Positions 53,234 through 61,727 are shown, numbered from the stretch's first letter. The stretch is DNA of 64,000 nucleotides from Arthrobacter sp. FW306-2-2C-D06B (GCF_021789175.1 NZ_CP084560.1:1240001-1304000); one strand, 5' to 3'. Numbers and translations: made by a program. Notes: generated by a model not told the origin, from the letters alone.

Positions 53234-54139
53234 ATGAGCACATCCACCAGCCCCGACACGCAGCTCCGGCTGCTCACCGTCCACGCACACCCGGACGACG
53301 AGTCAAGCAAGGGCGCGGCAACCATGGCGATGTATGCGGCTTCCGGCGTGGAGGTCATGGTGGCCACGTGCACCGACGGTTCCCGCGGGGACATCCAGAA
53401 CCCGGCCATGGAGTCCGCTCCGCACCCGAAGCGCGACATGGCCGGCGCGCGCCGCTTGGAAATGAAGCAAGCTGCCGCGGTCCTGGGAATCAAGCAGCGG
53501 TGGTTGGGTTTCGTGGATTCCGGACTGCCCGACGGCGATCCGTTGCCACCCCTGCCTAGCGGCTGCTTTGCGCTTCAGCCCCTTGAGCGGGCGGCGGCAC
53601 CGCTGGTCCGCTTGGTCCGCGACTTCAAGCCGCACGTCATCGTGAGCTACGACGAAAACGGCGGCTACCCGCACCCGGACCACATCATGGCCCACAAGGT
53701 TGCCGTCGAAGCTTTCCACGCGGCCGGCGACCCGGAGCGCTACCCGGGGACGGGCGAAAGCTGGGCGCCGAGCAAGCTGTACTACGACCGGGCCTTCAGC
53801 CCCGACCGTTTCCGTGCCTTGCATTTCGCACTCGAAGAAGCAGGACTGCAATCGCCGTATGCCGAACGCCTGGCTTCCTGGCTTGAAGCCGATGCTGAAG
53901 GCCATACTCCGCCGAGGCCGATGCACCAGACCACCACACAGGTGGATTGCGGCGACTACTTCGAGGCGCGTGACGACGCGCTCAGGGCGCATCGGACCCA
54001 GATTGATCCCCTTGGATTCTTCTTCGCGGTATCCCCGGAGATGCAGCGCAGGGCCTGGCCGTGGGAGGACTACACGCTGATCGACTCCCGTATCCCGACC
54101 GAACTGCCGGAAAAGGACCTGTTTGCAGGGCTAAGATAG
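53234..54139 (+). CDS. mca: Mycothiol S-conjugate amidase
   Basis: A 301-aa zinc amidase (LmbE/GlcNAc deacetylase fold) that cleaves mycothiol adducts of electrophiles and drugs, so detoxified mercapturic acids can be exported. Zinc ligands are in HAHPDDESSKG and GGYPHPDHIMAHK. Length and the C-terminal WPWEDYTLIDSR fit Mca rather than MshB. ATG 53234 is preferred since AAAGAGGA lies upstream; ATG 53207 has none. Its presence implies the host makes mycothiol. Confidence 0.92.
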   Translation: MSTSTSPDTQLRLLTVHAHPDDESSKGAATMAMYAASGVEVMVATCTDGSRGDIQNPAMESAPHPKRDMAGARRLEMKQAAAVLGIKQRWLGFVDSGLPDGDPLPPLPSGCFALQPLERAAAPLVRLVRDFKPHVIVSYDENGGYPHPDHIMAHKVAVEAFHAAGDPERYPGTGESWAPSKLYYDRAFSPDRFRALHFALEEAGLQSPYAERLASWLEADAEGHTPPRPMHQTTTQVDCGDYFEARDDALRAHRTQIDPLGFFFAVSPEMQRRAWPWEDYTLIDSRIPTELPEKDLFAGLR

Positions 54140-54208
54140 GATCGCCGGCGATTTCTATCAAGCGTAGAAGTCGCCACCGGCTGGAAACTCCCATAGAAGG
54201 TTTGAACC

Positions 54209-54463
54209 GTGCACCACTTTCTCATCGCCCTGGCCACGACCCCGTCGCCTACCCCGACCCCGTCGCTGCGCCCCGGCTTGTCGGAAGACCAGGTGACCCC
54301 GGGCACCTGGGGTTTCGTCCTGACTGCCTTCATCGTGGTGCTCACGACCTTCCTGATCGTTGACATGGTGCGCCGGATCCGGCGGGTACGCTACCGCGCC
54401 CAGGTTGAGGAAGCCCTGACCGCGGAAGACTCCGACGGCGATGCAGGCTCCGGAGCCCGCTGA
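54209..54463 (+). CDS. Small single-pass membrane protein
   Basis: An 84-aa protein. A Thr/Pro-rich N-terminal stretch (ATTPSPTPTPSLRP) is followed by one transmembrane helix (WGFVLTAFIVVLTTFLIVDM) and a basic then acidic tail (RRIRRVRYRAQVEEALTAED). It lies between mca and the DUF255 gene, where M. tuberculosis has Rv1083 in my recollection. Its 3' end overlaps the next gene by 23 bp. Function unknown. Confidence 0.8.
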   Translation: MHHFLIALATTPSPTPTPSLRPGLSEDQVTPGTWGFVLTAFIVVLTTFLIVDMVRRIRRVRYRAQVEEALTAEDSDGDAGSGAR

Positions 54464-56675
54464 CCCGGGCACCACCCGGGAATGGCCGGGGGCGTCCAAC
54501 GCCCTCGGTTCGGAACCGTCTGCCTATCTCCGCCAGCATGCGGACAATCCGGTGCACTGGCGGCCGTTCGGCGATGAGGCCTTCGCGTTCGCGGCGGCCC
54601 GCGATGTTCCGGTTTTTCTCTCCATCGGCTATGCCGCGTGCCACTGGTGCCACGTCATGGCCCACGAGTCCTTCGAAGACCGGGACACGGCCGACTACCT
54701 GAACGCCCATTTCGTTGCCGTCAAGGTAGACCGCGAAGAACGCCCCGACGTGGACTCGATCTACATGGCAGCCACCCAGGCGATCAGCGGCGAGGGCGGC
54801 TGGCCGATGTCCGTCTTCCTGACCCCGGATGGTTTGGCCTTCCATGCAGGCACCTATTTCCCGCCGACCCCACAGCCCGGGAGGCCGTCCTTCCGCCAGG
54901 TGCTCGAAGCGGTGCGCGAGGCGTGGCTGGAGCGCCGCGACGCCGTCGAGCAGAACGCGCGGGGGCTTGCCGCCGGCATGGCCAATGCCCAGCTCGCCTC
55001 GGCGGTGTTCCTCGACAGACCGTCCGAAAACCTGGACAGAAGCCTGCTGTCGGAAGCCGTGCGTCTTCTCGCCCGCTCGGAAGACCCCGACGGCGGCGGC
55101 TTCGGCGGCGCTCCCAAGTTCCCGCCGTCGGCCGTTCTTGAGTTCCTGATTCGGCATGCTGCCGTGCCGTCGGACACCTCGGACGCAGCCCGCGACATGG
55201 CGGGCCGCACTCTCGCCGCGATGGCCCGTTCCGCACTGTGCGACCAGCTCGACGGCGGATTCGCCCGGTATTCCGTGACCGCGGATTGGTCCGTGCCGCA
55301 TTTCGAGAAGATGCTTTATGACAATGCCCAGCTTCTTCGCGTCTACGTCCACTGGGTCCGGCTCCAGGGTGATTGGGTCCTGGCGGCCGGCGAGGCCGCG
55401 AGTGTGGCGTCGCGGGTGGCGGACTGGATGCTGGATTCGCTCGGCGTGGACGATCCCGCAATCCCGGGCGGACTCGCTTCCTCGCTTGACGCCGACGCCA
55501 TGGTGGACGGAGTTCATCATGAAGGTGCGTCCTACCTGTGGACTCCCGCAAGCCTCGAAGCCGTGCTTGGTCCGGGGGACGGCGTGGGCGTGGCCCGGAT
55601 GATGAACGTGGGGCCGTCCGGGACGGTTTCGGAGCTCGGGTCTCCGCTCCATCCCGGGCGCCGGCTGTCCGGCGCGGAATCGCGGTTGTGGAACCGTGTC
55701 AGGCCCGCCCTGCGCACCGCACGCTCGGCCCGCCCCCAGCCTGCCCGGGACGACAAGGTCGTGGCGGGTTGGAACGGCCTGGCCGTCGCGGCCCTTGCCG
55801 AAGCCGGCGCAGTCCTGGACAGGCCGGAACTGGTGACTGCGGCGGAAAGCGTGGCCGAGTACCTGATGCGCGTGCATTGGCGCCCGGCGGCCGGCCCCGA
55901 AACATCCACGCCCGGCGCGGGGGTGCTGATCAGGGTCTCGCACGACGGGGTTGCGCGGGGGATCAGCGGCCTGTTGGAAGACTACGCGTTTTGTGCCGAA
56001 GGCTTCCTGGCTCTCTACGCCGTGACTGGCCAGCGGCGCTGGTACGTATTTGCGGAGGAGCTGATCAGCGGAGCCTGCGCGCGCTTCGTGGCGGACGGCA
56101 GGTTGTCGGACTCCGTGGGGGAGTCGGCCCAGGTATTCAACGCGCAGGGCCAGCACGCGGGCCTGGACCCCTTCGACAACGCGGCGCCGAGCGGCGCGGC
56201 GGCCTTTGCCGGAGTGTTGCTGAGCTATGCGGCGTATTCCGGTTCGCATGAGCACAGGGCCATGGCAAGCAGCATCCTGTCGCTCCTGCCGCCGATGGCC
56301 GGGCGGGCGCCCAGAGTAGCTGGATGGCTGCTCGCGACCGCCCAGGCGGCCGTCGCCGGCCCCATAGAGGCCGCTGTCTCCGGCCCTCCAAGCCGGAAAC
56401 AGCGGGAACTCCATCGTGCTCTGCTGGCTTCGCCGAGCCCCGGGCTGGTGGTGGCGGTCCAGACCGGTGTGGCTGGCGAAAAAGCGGCCGACGACGGCGC
56501 GCCGCCCGGGTCCCGCGCTAAAGAACCGGAGGTGCCACTGCTTGAGTCCCGCACGGCTGCCGCGGACGGCTCGCCACAGGTGTATTTGTGCCGGGGGATG
56601 GTGTGTGACCTGCCGCTTGGCTCTATCGAGGAAGTCGTGCAGCGCCTTGACGCGATGACGGAGGCCGCAGGCTAG
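54441..56675 (+). CDS. DUF255 thioredoxin-fold protein (YyaL family)
   Basis: A 744-aa protein. The N-terminal thioredoxin-like domain carries the family motif YAACHWCHVMAHESFED with a CxxC-type CHWC (~62-65) and GGWPMSVFLTPDGLAF. The remaining ~550 residues form an alpha/alpha-barrel like those of glycan epimerases and cellobiose-epimerase-like enzymes, with GGFARYSVTADWSVPHFEKM and DDKVVAGWNGLAVAALAEA. The true reaction is unknown, although a disulfide or nucleotide/sugar role has been proposed. It is syntenic with M. tuberculosis Rv1084 by recollection. Confidence 0.88.
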   Translation: MQAPEPADPGTTREWPGASNALGSEPSAYLRQHADNPVHWRPFGDEAFAFAAARDVPVFLSIGYAACHWCHVMAHESFEDRDTADYLNAHFVAVKVDREERPDVDSIYMAATQAISGEGGWPMSVFLTPDGLAFHAGTYFPPTPQPGRPSFRQVLEAVREAWLERRDAVEQNARGLAAGMANAQLASAVFLDRPSENLDRSLLSEAVRLLARSEDPDGGGFGGAPKFPPSAVLEFLIRHAAVPSDTSDAARDMAGRTLAAMARSALCDQLDGGFARYSVTADWSVPHFEKMLYDNAQLLRVYVHWVRLQGDWVLAAGEAASVASRVADWMLDSLGVDDPAIPGGLASSLDADAMVDGVHHEGASYLWTPASLEAVLGPGDGVGVARMMNVGPSGTVSELGSPLHPGRRLSGAESRLWNRVRPALRTARSARPQPARDDKVVAGWNGLAVAALAEAGAVLDRPELVTAAESVAEYLMRVHWRPAAGPETSTPGAGVLIRVSHDGVARGISGLLEDYAFCAEGFLALYAVTGQRRWYVFAEELISGACARFVADGRLSDSVGESAQVFNAQGQHAGLDPFDNAAPSGAAAFAGVLLSYAAYSGSHEHRAMASSILSLLPPMAGRAPRVAGWLLATAQAAVAGPIEAAVSGPPSRKQRELHRALLASPSPGLVVAVQTGVAGEKAADDGAPPGSRAKEPEVPLLESRTAAADGSPQVYLCRGMVCDLPLGSIEEVVQRLDAMTEAAG

Positions 56676-57313
56676 CTCAGCACGGCAATCATGATCGCGG
56701 CGAAATGTGCGGCGAAGGCCAGCACTGTGAAGGCGTGGAAGAGTTCATGGAAGCCGAAGTTCAACGGACTGAAGTTGGGCCTCTTGATCCCGTAGAAAAC
56801 GGCGCCAGCGATGTAGAGGGCCCCGCCCACACAGATCAGGATCGCGGCCGGAACGTTCGCCGCGAAGAACTCCGGCAAATAGAACAACGCCCCGCAGCCC
56901 AGTGCGACGTAGATGGGCACGTAGAGCCAACGTGGAGCGCCGGTCCAAAGAACCCGGAAGAGCACGCCCAGCAGTGCTCCGGACCAGATCACCCACAACA
57001 GGAGCACGGCCTTGGGGCGCTCCAGGAGCGACCATGCGAGAGGTGTGTAGCTGCCCGCGATCACGAGCATGATGTTGGTGTGGTCCAGGCGTTTGAGGAG
57101 CATCCTGGTCTTCGGATCCCAATTTCCGCGGTGGTAGACCGCGGACACGCCGAAGAGCAGCACACCCGTCAATGCGTAGACGGCGGAGGCGATCTTGCGA
57201 TCCGTCGTAGGGGCCATCGTCACCAGGACGATCCCTGCCGCGACGGCGAAAGGCGTGGCCACAGCATGTATCCAGCCGCGCCACCTTGGTTTGGTTGTGA
57301 GCAGCTCCGACAT
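56672..57313 (-). CDS. Hemolysin III / TrhA family membrane protein
   Basis: A 213-aa seven-helix PAQR-like protein. Motifs include VYALTGVLLFGVSAVYHRGN, LKRLDHTNIMLVIAGSYTPL and, near the C-terminus, NFGFHELFHAFTVLAFAAHF; the His residues in these motifs are the presumed metal site. The family is linked to membrane-lipid or fatty-acid homeostasis. It converges with the DUF255 gene, overlapping by 4 bp. ATG 57313 is preceded by TACGCT plus 6 nt. Confidence 0.9.
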   Translation of the reverse strand: MSELLTTKPRWRGWIHAVATPFAVAAGIVLVTMAPTTDRKIASAVYALTGVLLFGVSAVYHRGNWDPKTRMLLKRLDHTNIMLVIAGSYTPLAWSLLERPKAVLLLWVIWSGALLGVLFRVLWTGAPRWLYVPIYVALGCGALFYLPEFFAANVPAAILICVGGALYIAGAVFYGIKRPNFSPLNFGFHELFHAFTVLAFAAHFAAIMIAVLS

Positions 57314-57319
57314 CGTTAA

Positions 57320-57325
57320 AGCGTA
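57320..57325 (-). promoter_or_regulatory. -10 box TACGCT, leaderless start of hemolysin III gene
   Basis: Read on the minus strand: TACGCT, TTAACG, ATG at 57313. The 57314-57543 gap otherwise holds only the divergent promoter of the prenyltransferase gene. Confidence 0.6.
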
Positions 57326-57543
57326 ACCCGCGGGTCGATAAGTTACTGCCGAGTAGCACGTTTTGCGATCGTTCTCCGCTGCTCAGGTGTGCCGACTGCC
57401 CGCCTTGGGAAGGTAGCCTTGGTGGTGCGCCTACGGCAGCAGTCCGGAGGTGCCGATAGTTGTTTGGCTGAAGGGTTGGCTACCAACCCGGCTGGCCGCC
57501 GTCGTCGTTTGTTTGCTTTTCGCGTGCTGTCAAAGGAAGTCAG

Positions 57544-58317
57544 GTGAGTGTCCGGATGGAGTGGCCCGGCTTCCTCTACGGCTTCTACGAGCGCAAACTG
57601 CTCCGTTCGCTCGAACGGGAGAAGATTCCCCGGCACATCGGCGTCATGGTTGATGGCAACCGCCGCTGGGCGCGGCAGTTCAACGCTCCCACCAGCGAAG
57701 GCCATCAAGCGGGTGCGGACAAGATCCACGAATTCCTCGGCTGGTGCCAGGAACTCGGAGTCAAAGTTGTCACGCTCTACATGCTCTCCACCGACAACAT
57801 GAACCGCTCGGGCGAAGAGCTCGAACTGCTCATGGGAATCATCGCCAACACCCTCGATCGCTTGGATGACGACGCCGATATCTCGGTCCACGCCATGGGC
57901 GCGCCGGAGCTCCTTCCGGACTATCTCGCCGAGCGGCTCACCAAGCTCACGGCCCGCACCCCGATCCGCGAGCGGCTCCATGTGAACGTGGCCGTCGGCT
58001 ACGGCGGACGGCGCGAGATCGTCGACGCCGTGCGGGAACTTCTGCACGACGCCGTTGCGCACGGCCGCGACATCACCGAGCTGGCCGATGAACTTTCAGT
58101 GGACGACATCTCGCGGTTCCTCTACACGCGCGGCCAGCCGGACCCCGATCTGGTGATCCGCACATCGGGTGAGCAGCGATTGTCCGGTTTCCTCATGTGG
58201 CAAAGCGCCTACAGCGAGTTCTATTTTTGCGAGGCACTCTGGCCCGCGTTCCGCAAGGTTGACTTCCTGCGGGCCCTGCGGGACTACGCCGGCCGCCAGC
58301 GTCGCTTCGGTTCCTGA
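57544..58317 (+). CDS. Cis-prenyltransferase (short-chain Z-isoprenyl diphosphate synthase)
   Basis: A 257-aa UPPS-family enzyme that condenses isopentenyl diphosphate with allylic diphosphates. Active-site Asp37 lies in IGVMVDGNRRWARQF; other motifs are TLYMLSTDNMNRSGEEL, VNVAVGYGGRREIVDAVREL, and DPDLVIRTSGEQRLSGFLMW followed by QSAYSEFYF. It resembles M. tuberculosis Rv1086 (Z,E-farnesyl diphosphate synthase) more than the long-chain synthase, so the product may be short. This is based on the GYGGRREIVDAVR and DPDLVIRTSGEQ regions and on gene order. GTG 57544 has AAAGGAAG upstream. Confidence 0.88.
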   Translation: MSVRMEWPGFLYGFYERKLLRSLEREKIPRHIGVMVDGNRRWARQFNAPTSEGHQAGADKIHEFLGWCQELGVKVVTLYMLSTDNMNRSGEELELLMGIIANTLDRLDDDADISVHAMGAPELLPDYLAERLTKLTARTPIRERLHVNVAVGYGGRREIVDAVRELLHDAVAHGRDITELADELSVDDISRFLYTRGQPDPDLVIRTSGEQRLSGFLMWQSAYSEFYFCEALWPAFRKVDFLRALRDYAGRQRRFGS

Positions 58318-58427
58318 GGCGGTGAACTTCCCGGTGCGCACCCGTTTACGGGAAGTTCACATTTTGTCTACACGAATCGCCGTTTGGGCTAACCGGAAAT
58401 GTAATCGCACGGGAATACGTTAATCCC

Positions 58428-58452
58428 ATCAGTAGGCAAACCGCCTGCTGAT
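58428..58452 (+). promoter_or_regulatory. Hairpin in the phoH2 leader
   Basis: ATCAGTAGGC (58428-58437) pairs with GCCTGCTGAT (58443-58452) around AAACC. It ends directly at the GGGGAGG ribosome site of the leader ORF that follows, and could hide or expose it. Confidence 0.5.
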
Positions 58453-58467
58453 CGGGGAGGCCAGTAG

Positions 58468-58539
58468 ATGGAGCGAATCATCGCACCAGTTACGTGGGGG
58501 GCCGCGCCCGGCCTTCCGGCCGAGCCGCCTCACGAATAA
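58468..58539 (+). CDS. Candidate 23-aa leader peptide upstream of phoH2
   Basis: This short ORF opens at ATG 58468, 7 nt after GGGGAGG (a strong ribosome site), and stops at TAA 58537-58539, 28 nt before the phoH2 GTG. The peptide is [20 protein letters not shown] followed by PHE. It lies in an otherwise gene-free 250-bp leader with hairpins on both sides (58428-58452; GGCC-TTCC-GGCC at 58510-58521 within the ORF). It could be a leader peptide controlling phoH2, or chance. Confidence 0.45.
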   Translation: MERIIAPVTWGAAPGLPAEPPHE

Positions 58540-58567
58540 GCCGGGTTCGCCCGGGGCTGGAGTCGAT

Positions 58568-59965
58568 GTGGCTATTTCTGAGCAACTGCCCGTAGTCGTT
58601 TCCGACGGGGAAAGTTCAGCTACCTCTCGCACCAAGCGGGCCAACGATGGGCGGACTGCAAAGTCCGGAACCCCGACAGGCCGAAGCTATGTGATTGACA
58701 CTTCCGTATTGCTTTCCGATCCGCACGCCCTGTTGCGCTTCGCGGAGCACGAAGTCATTGTCCCGATCGTGGTCATCACCGAATTGGAGGGCAAACGCCA
58801 CGATCCCGAATTGGGCTACTTCGCCCGCAAGGCCCTCAGGCTCCTGGATGACTTGCGCATTGAGCATGGCGGGTTGAATCAACCCATCCCGATCGGATCC
58901 GACGGCGGCACGCTGCGTGTCGAGATGAACCATGTGTCCACCGAAGTGCTGCCGGCAGGATTCCGCGGCGCGGACAACGACAGCCGCATCCTGGCAGTCG
59001 CCAAGAACCTCGCCAACGAAGGCCACAACGTCACGGTCGTCTCCAAGGACCTCCCCATGCGCGTCAAAGCCTCCGCAATGGGGCTGTTCGCGGACGAATA
59101 CCGCAATGAACTCGTCAAGGACTCCGGCTGGACCGGCATGGCAGAGATCGAAGCCAGCGAGGACGAAATCACCACCCTGTACGGGCACGAACCGGTTTTC
59201 ATTCCGGCAGCGGCCGAGCTTCCTGTCAACACGGGCCTGGTGCTGCTCTCCAACCGGGGCTCCGCCCTGGGCCGGGTGGGCGCGGACAAGCAAGTGCGGC
59301 TGGTCAAGGGCGACCGTGATGTCTTCGGACTGCACGGCCGCTCAGCGGAGCAACGGCTTGCGATCGACCTGCTCATGGATCCCAGCGTCGGTATCGTCTC
59401 GATCGGCGGCCGGGCGGGCACTGGTAAGTCGGCCCTGGCCTTGTGTGCGGGACTCGAGGCAGTCTTGGAGCGCCGGGAGCACCGCAAGGTGATTGTCTTC
59501 CGGCCGTTGTACGCCGTGGGTGGACAGGAACTCGGGTACCTGCCCGGTTCCGAGGCAGAGAAGATGAACCCCTGGGCGCAGGCGGTCTTCGACACCCTCG
59601 GTGCACTCGTCAGCCAGGAAGTCGTCGAAGAAGTCATGGACCGGGGCATGCTCGAAGTGATGCCGCTGACCCACATCCGCGGGCGTTCGCTCCATGACGC
59701 CTTCGTGATCGTAGACGAGGCACAGTCGCTCGAAAAGAACGTGCTCCTCACGGTCATGAGCCGCATCGGCCAGAACTCCAAGATCGTCCTGACCCACGAC
59801 GTCGCCCAGCGCGACAACCTCCGCGTCGGCCGGCACGACGGCGTTGCCGCGGTCGTCGAGACCCTCAAGGGGCACCCGCTGTTCGGCCACATCACCCTGA
59901 CGCGCTCCGAACGCTCGCCGATCGCGGCCCTCGTGACGGAACTGCTTGAAGGGGCGGAAATCTAA
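58568..59965 (+). CDS. phoH2: PIN-PhoH fusion protein (PhoH2)
   Basis: A 465-aa protein: an N-terminal PIN ribonuclease domain (~40-175; [20 protein letters not shown] with the first acidic ligand, [28 protein letters not shown]) joined to a C-terminal PhoH ATPase (~255-450; Walker [14 protein letters not shown], then [19 protein letters not shown]). In M. tuberculosis and M. smegmatis PhoH2 is an ATP-dependent RNA helicase/RNase. The GTG 58568 start has GGGGCTGGAG upstream. Mycobacterial phoH2 is reported with an upstream small antitoxin-like phoAT gene, so the leader ORF here deserves comparison. Confidence 0.93.
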   Translation: MAISEQLPVVVSDGESSATSRTKRANDGRTAKSGTPTGRSYVIDTSVLLSDPHALLRFAEHEVIVPIVVITELEGKRHDPELGYFARKALRLLDDLRIEHGGLNQPIPIGSDGGTLRVEMNHVSTEVLPAGFRGADNDSRILAVAKNLANEGHNVTVVSKDLPMRVKASAMGLFADEYRNELVKDSGWTGMAEIEASEDEITTLYGHEPVFIPAAAELPVNTGLVLLSNRGSALGRVGADKQVRLVKGDRDVFGLHGRSAEQRLAIDLLMDPSVGIVSIGGRAGTGKSALALCAGLEAVLERREHRKVIVFRPLYAVGGQELGYLPGSEAEKMNPWAQAVFDTLGALVSQEVVEEVMDRGMLEVMPLTHIRGRSLHDAFVIVDEAQSLEKNVLLTVMSRIGQNSKIVLTHDVAQRDNLRVGRHDGVAAVVETLKGHPLFGHITLTRSERSPIAALVTELLEGAEI

Positions 59966-59979
59966 GGCTGCATTTGCGC

Positions 59980-60014
59980 GGAGGCCGTGGCCGGTTTCGT
60001 CGGCCACGGCCTCC
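59980..60014 (+). terminator. Terminator of phoH2
   Basis: GGAGGCCGTGGCC (59980-59992) pairs perfectly with 60002-60014, followed by a short T-rich stretch (TTCTTGT from 60021). Confidence 0.75.
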
Positions 60015-60037
60015 GCCGATTCTTGTACTTTCCTGCT

Positions 60038-60146
60038 GACGCTCGCTCACGTATGGCGGGCTTTTCGCTGACGCTCGCTCACGTATGGCGGGCTTTTCGC
60101 TGACGCTCGCTCACGTATGGCGGGTTTTTCGCTGATGCTCGCTCAT
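60038..60146 (+). repeat. 32-bp tandem repeat array B (4 copies, last decayed)
   Basis: The core GACGCTCGCTCAC starts at 60038, 60070 and 60102, and a decayed copy (GATGCTCGCTCAT) at 60134; the spacing is exactly 32 bp. The 19-bp spacer GTATGGCGGGCTTTTCGCT differs entirely from that of array A. It lies between phoH2 and the GNAT gene, ending on the GNAT stop region. Confidence 0.9.
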
Positions 60147-60787
60147 AAGCCCAGGAACCTTGCTGCGGCCTCGTGGCCTTCGACCTTTAGCTTCCAACCG
60201 GGCCTGATGAAGGAGCCCGCGGAGAGGCGAACGCGTTGGACTTCCACGACGTCGGTGCCCCATTGGTCGCGGTAACTGCCGTTGGGTTCATAGCCAAGGC
60301 TGGCGGAAACGCCCAGCGATTGTTTGTTCCACATGGCAGCTTCGGATGTCGCCAATTCTGCGTTCAGGTAGTCGAAGGCGTAGCTGAGGGCGGCCGCGCG
60401 CATCTCCTTGCCGAGACCTCGGCCTTGCGCGCCTCCCTTGAGCCAGGAGCCGGTGGAGACAGTCTTCAACGATGCGAAGTCCTTCGCCTCCACATCCTGG
60501 CAGCCAATAAAATCGCCGTTGTGCCAGATGCCGAGGAGGAGCGTCCATGATTCCGGGGTCATTCCTGCCCGGCAGCGCCAATACCATCGGGCCATATTGG
60601 CACCCAACTCATCTTTGGGCAGTTCCGTCCATGGGTTGCTGAAGGGCGACTTCCCAGGCTCGTGAATTCCGCTGAGGGCGGCCTCAACCGCTGCGGGGAT
60701 GTCAGCGTCCCGGATAGGGCGCAACTCCAAGCGGGGTGTTGTCAGGGTGAGACCGAAGAAGGGCCAGATGGCGCTTAGCTCGTTCAT
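60143..60787 (-). CDS. GNAT family N-acetyltransferase
   Basis: A 214-aa RimJ/RimL-type acetyltransferase. The family pattern is clear: LTTPRLELRPIRDADIPAAV near the N-terminus, the acetyl-CoA loop KGGAQGRGLGKEMRAAALSY (~residue 120) and NKQSLGVSASLGYEPNGSYR. Related enzymes acetylate N-terminal amino groups, small molecules or antibiotics; the substrate is unknown. Its start is set by TAGGCT 6 nt before ATG 60787. Its stop codon touches the end of array B. Confidence 0.87.
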   Translation of the reverse strand: MNELSAIWPFFGLTLTTPRLELRPIRDADIPAAVEAALSGIHEPGKSPFSNPWTELPKDELGANMARWYWRCRAGMTPESWTLLLGIWHNGDFIGCQDVEAKDFASLKTVSTGSWLKGGAQGRGLGKEMRAAALSYAFDYLNAELATSEAAMWNKQSLGVSASLGYEPNGSYRDQWGTDVVEVQRVRLSAGSFIRPGWKLKVEGHEAAARFLGL

Positions 60788-60793
60788 CCGGGA

Positions 60794-60799
60794 AGCCTA
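60794..60799 (-). promoter_or_regulatory. -10 box TAGGCT, leaderless start of GNAT gene
   Basis: Read on the minus strand: TAGGCT, TCCCGG, ATG at 60787. Confidence 0.6.
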
Positions 60800-60843
60800 G
60801 CGGACAGTCCGGGAAAGCTTGCCATGCGTCGGCCCGGCGGGTC

Positions 60844-60957
60844 GTATATGTGAGCGGGGGTTGGGTGGGAGGGGTGTATATGTGAGCGGGCGTCGGCCGA
60901 AGGGGGCGTATATGTGAGCGGGGGTTTGCCGGAGGGGGGCGGTCTTACGAACGGGGG
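60844..60957 (-). repeat. Inverted-orientation 32-bp array B' (3 copies plus a decayed one)
   Basis: GTATATGTGAGCGGG occurs with its GTGAGCGG core at 60850, 60882 and 60914, again exactly 32 bp apart. The middle copy continues GCGTC, the reverse complement of the array core. A degraded copy near 60945 (TTACGAACGGGGG) contains the stop codon of the next minus-strand gene. Confidence 0.82.
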
Positions 60958-61715
60958 CCGATGTCCCAGCTAATGTGCTTCCGGACGTCGGTGAGGTTCA
61001 TCGATTCGGCGAGGAACAGATCGTCCAGCATGTATTCGTCCACGCCCAGAATCCGCATCCAATGCCCCTGGCCTGCGGTATCGCCGTCGAGCGATTGGCT
61101 GGAAACGCACACGCCCGTTCCCGAGTCCACGCGCAAGAGAGTGCGTCCGGGGAAGCAGAGCGGCGTCGCCGCACCAGACGCGACGTAGCTGGATCCGGGG
61201 GTCGCGATGGTTTCGAGCGCCGGGCGCCCTTCGTGATCCACTTCCCGGATGGGGCCGAACGACACCCGGTTGGACTCGGGAAACTCCATCGGCACGGGAG
61301 CGTTCCCGGCGAGCTCGACAGGATCGAGGGCTGCGGCGAGCCGGCCGTTCCCGAACGACGGTTCGCCGTAGGCCGCCTCGGGACGCCGGCGGACCAACCC
61401 CGCGGAGTCGTATACGGGGGTCACCAAGTGGGCCGGCAACAGCCAGGACTTGCGCTTGGAACCAAGGTAAAGCCCGTCGCGCGAGTCGTTGATGCCCGTG
61501 GTGCTATGCAGCAACGCGCCGTCGACGGTTTCGAGCCGAAGCGCTCCCGGCCGGCGTAGCCAGGCGCGCACTGTTGCTTCTGTCTCGCCCGGCCGGTCCA
61601 GGTATTCGAACCTCAGGCTGGTCCATTTCCACGGGGAGGAACGGCAGAGGTTTCGGAAGGTGGAGGACATGTCGGCGTCGGAATTGCCTTGGATTTCTGC
61701 ACTGTAGCGCCCCAT
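60945..61715 (-). CDS. Hypothetical protein
   Basis: A 256-aa soluble protein with no signal peptide or membrane helix that I can see, and no family I recognise. It begins MGRYSAEIQGNSDADM and contains TSLRFEYLDRPGETEATVRA, TTGINDSRDGLYLGSKR and RVDSGTGVCVSSQSLDG. The beta-rich, alternating pattern might suit a lipid-binding or LolA-like fold, a guess only. ATG 61715 is chosen over GTG 61721 because TAGACT ends exactly 6 nt before it; the GTG would lie in that spacer. Its stop codon lies in a decayed 32-bp repeat. Confidence 0.75.
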   Translation of the reverse strand: MGRYSAEIQGNSDADMSSTFRNLCRSSPWKWTSLRFEYLDRPGETEATVRAWLRRPGALRLETVDGALLHSTTGINDSRDGLYLGSKRKSWLLPAHLVTPVYDSAGLVRRRPEAAYGEPSFGNGRLAAALDPVELAGNAPVPMEFPESNRVSFGPIREVDHEGRPALETIATPGSSYVASGAATPLCFPGRTLLRVDSGTGVCVSSQSLDGDTAGQGHWMRILGVDEYMLDDLFLAESMNLTDVRKHISWDIGPRS

Positions 61716-61721
61716 ATCCAC

Positions 61722-61727
61722 AGTCTA
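61722..61727 (-). promoter_or_regulatory. -10 box TAGACT deciding the start of the hypothetical gene
   Basis: Read on the minus strand: TAGACT, GTGGAT, ATG at 61715. The GTG at 61721 is inside the 6-nt gap and would start upstream of the expected mRNA end. Confidence 0.6.

Noticed and set aside
58318..58567. Known riboswitch in the phoH2 leader
   Set aside because: I could not match any class (no ykkC, ydaO, SAM, TPP or cobalamin core) by eye; only generic hairpins and a small ORF are visible.
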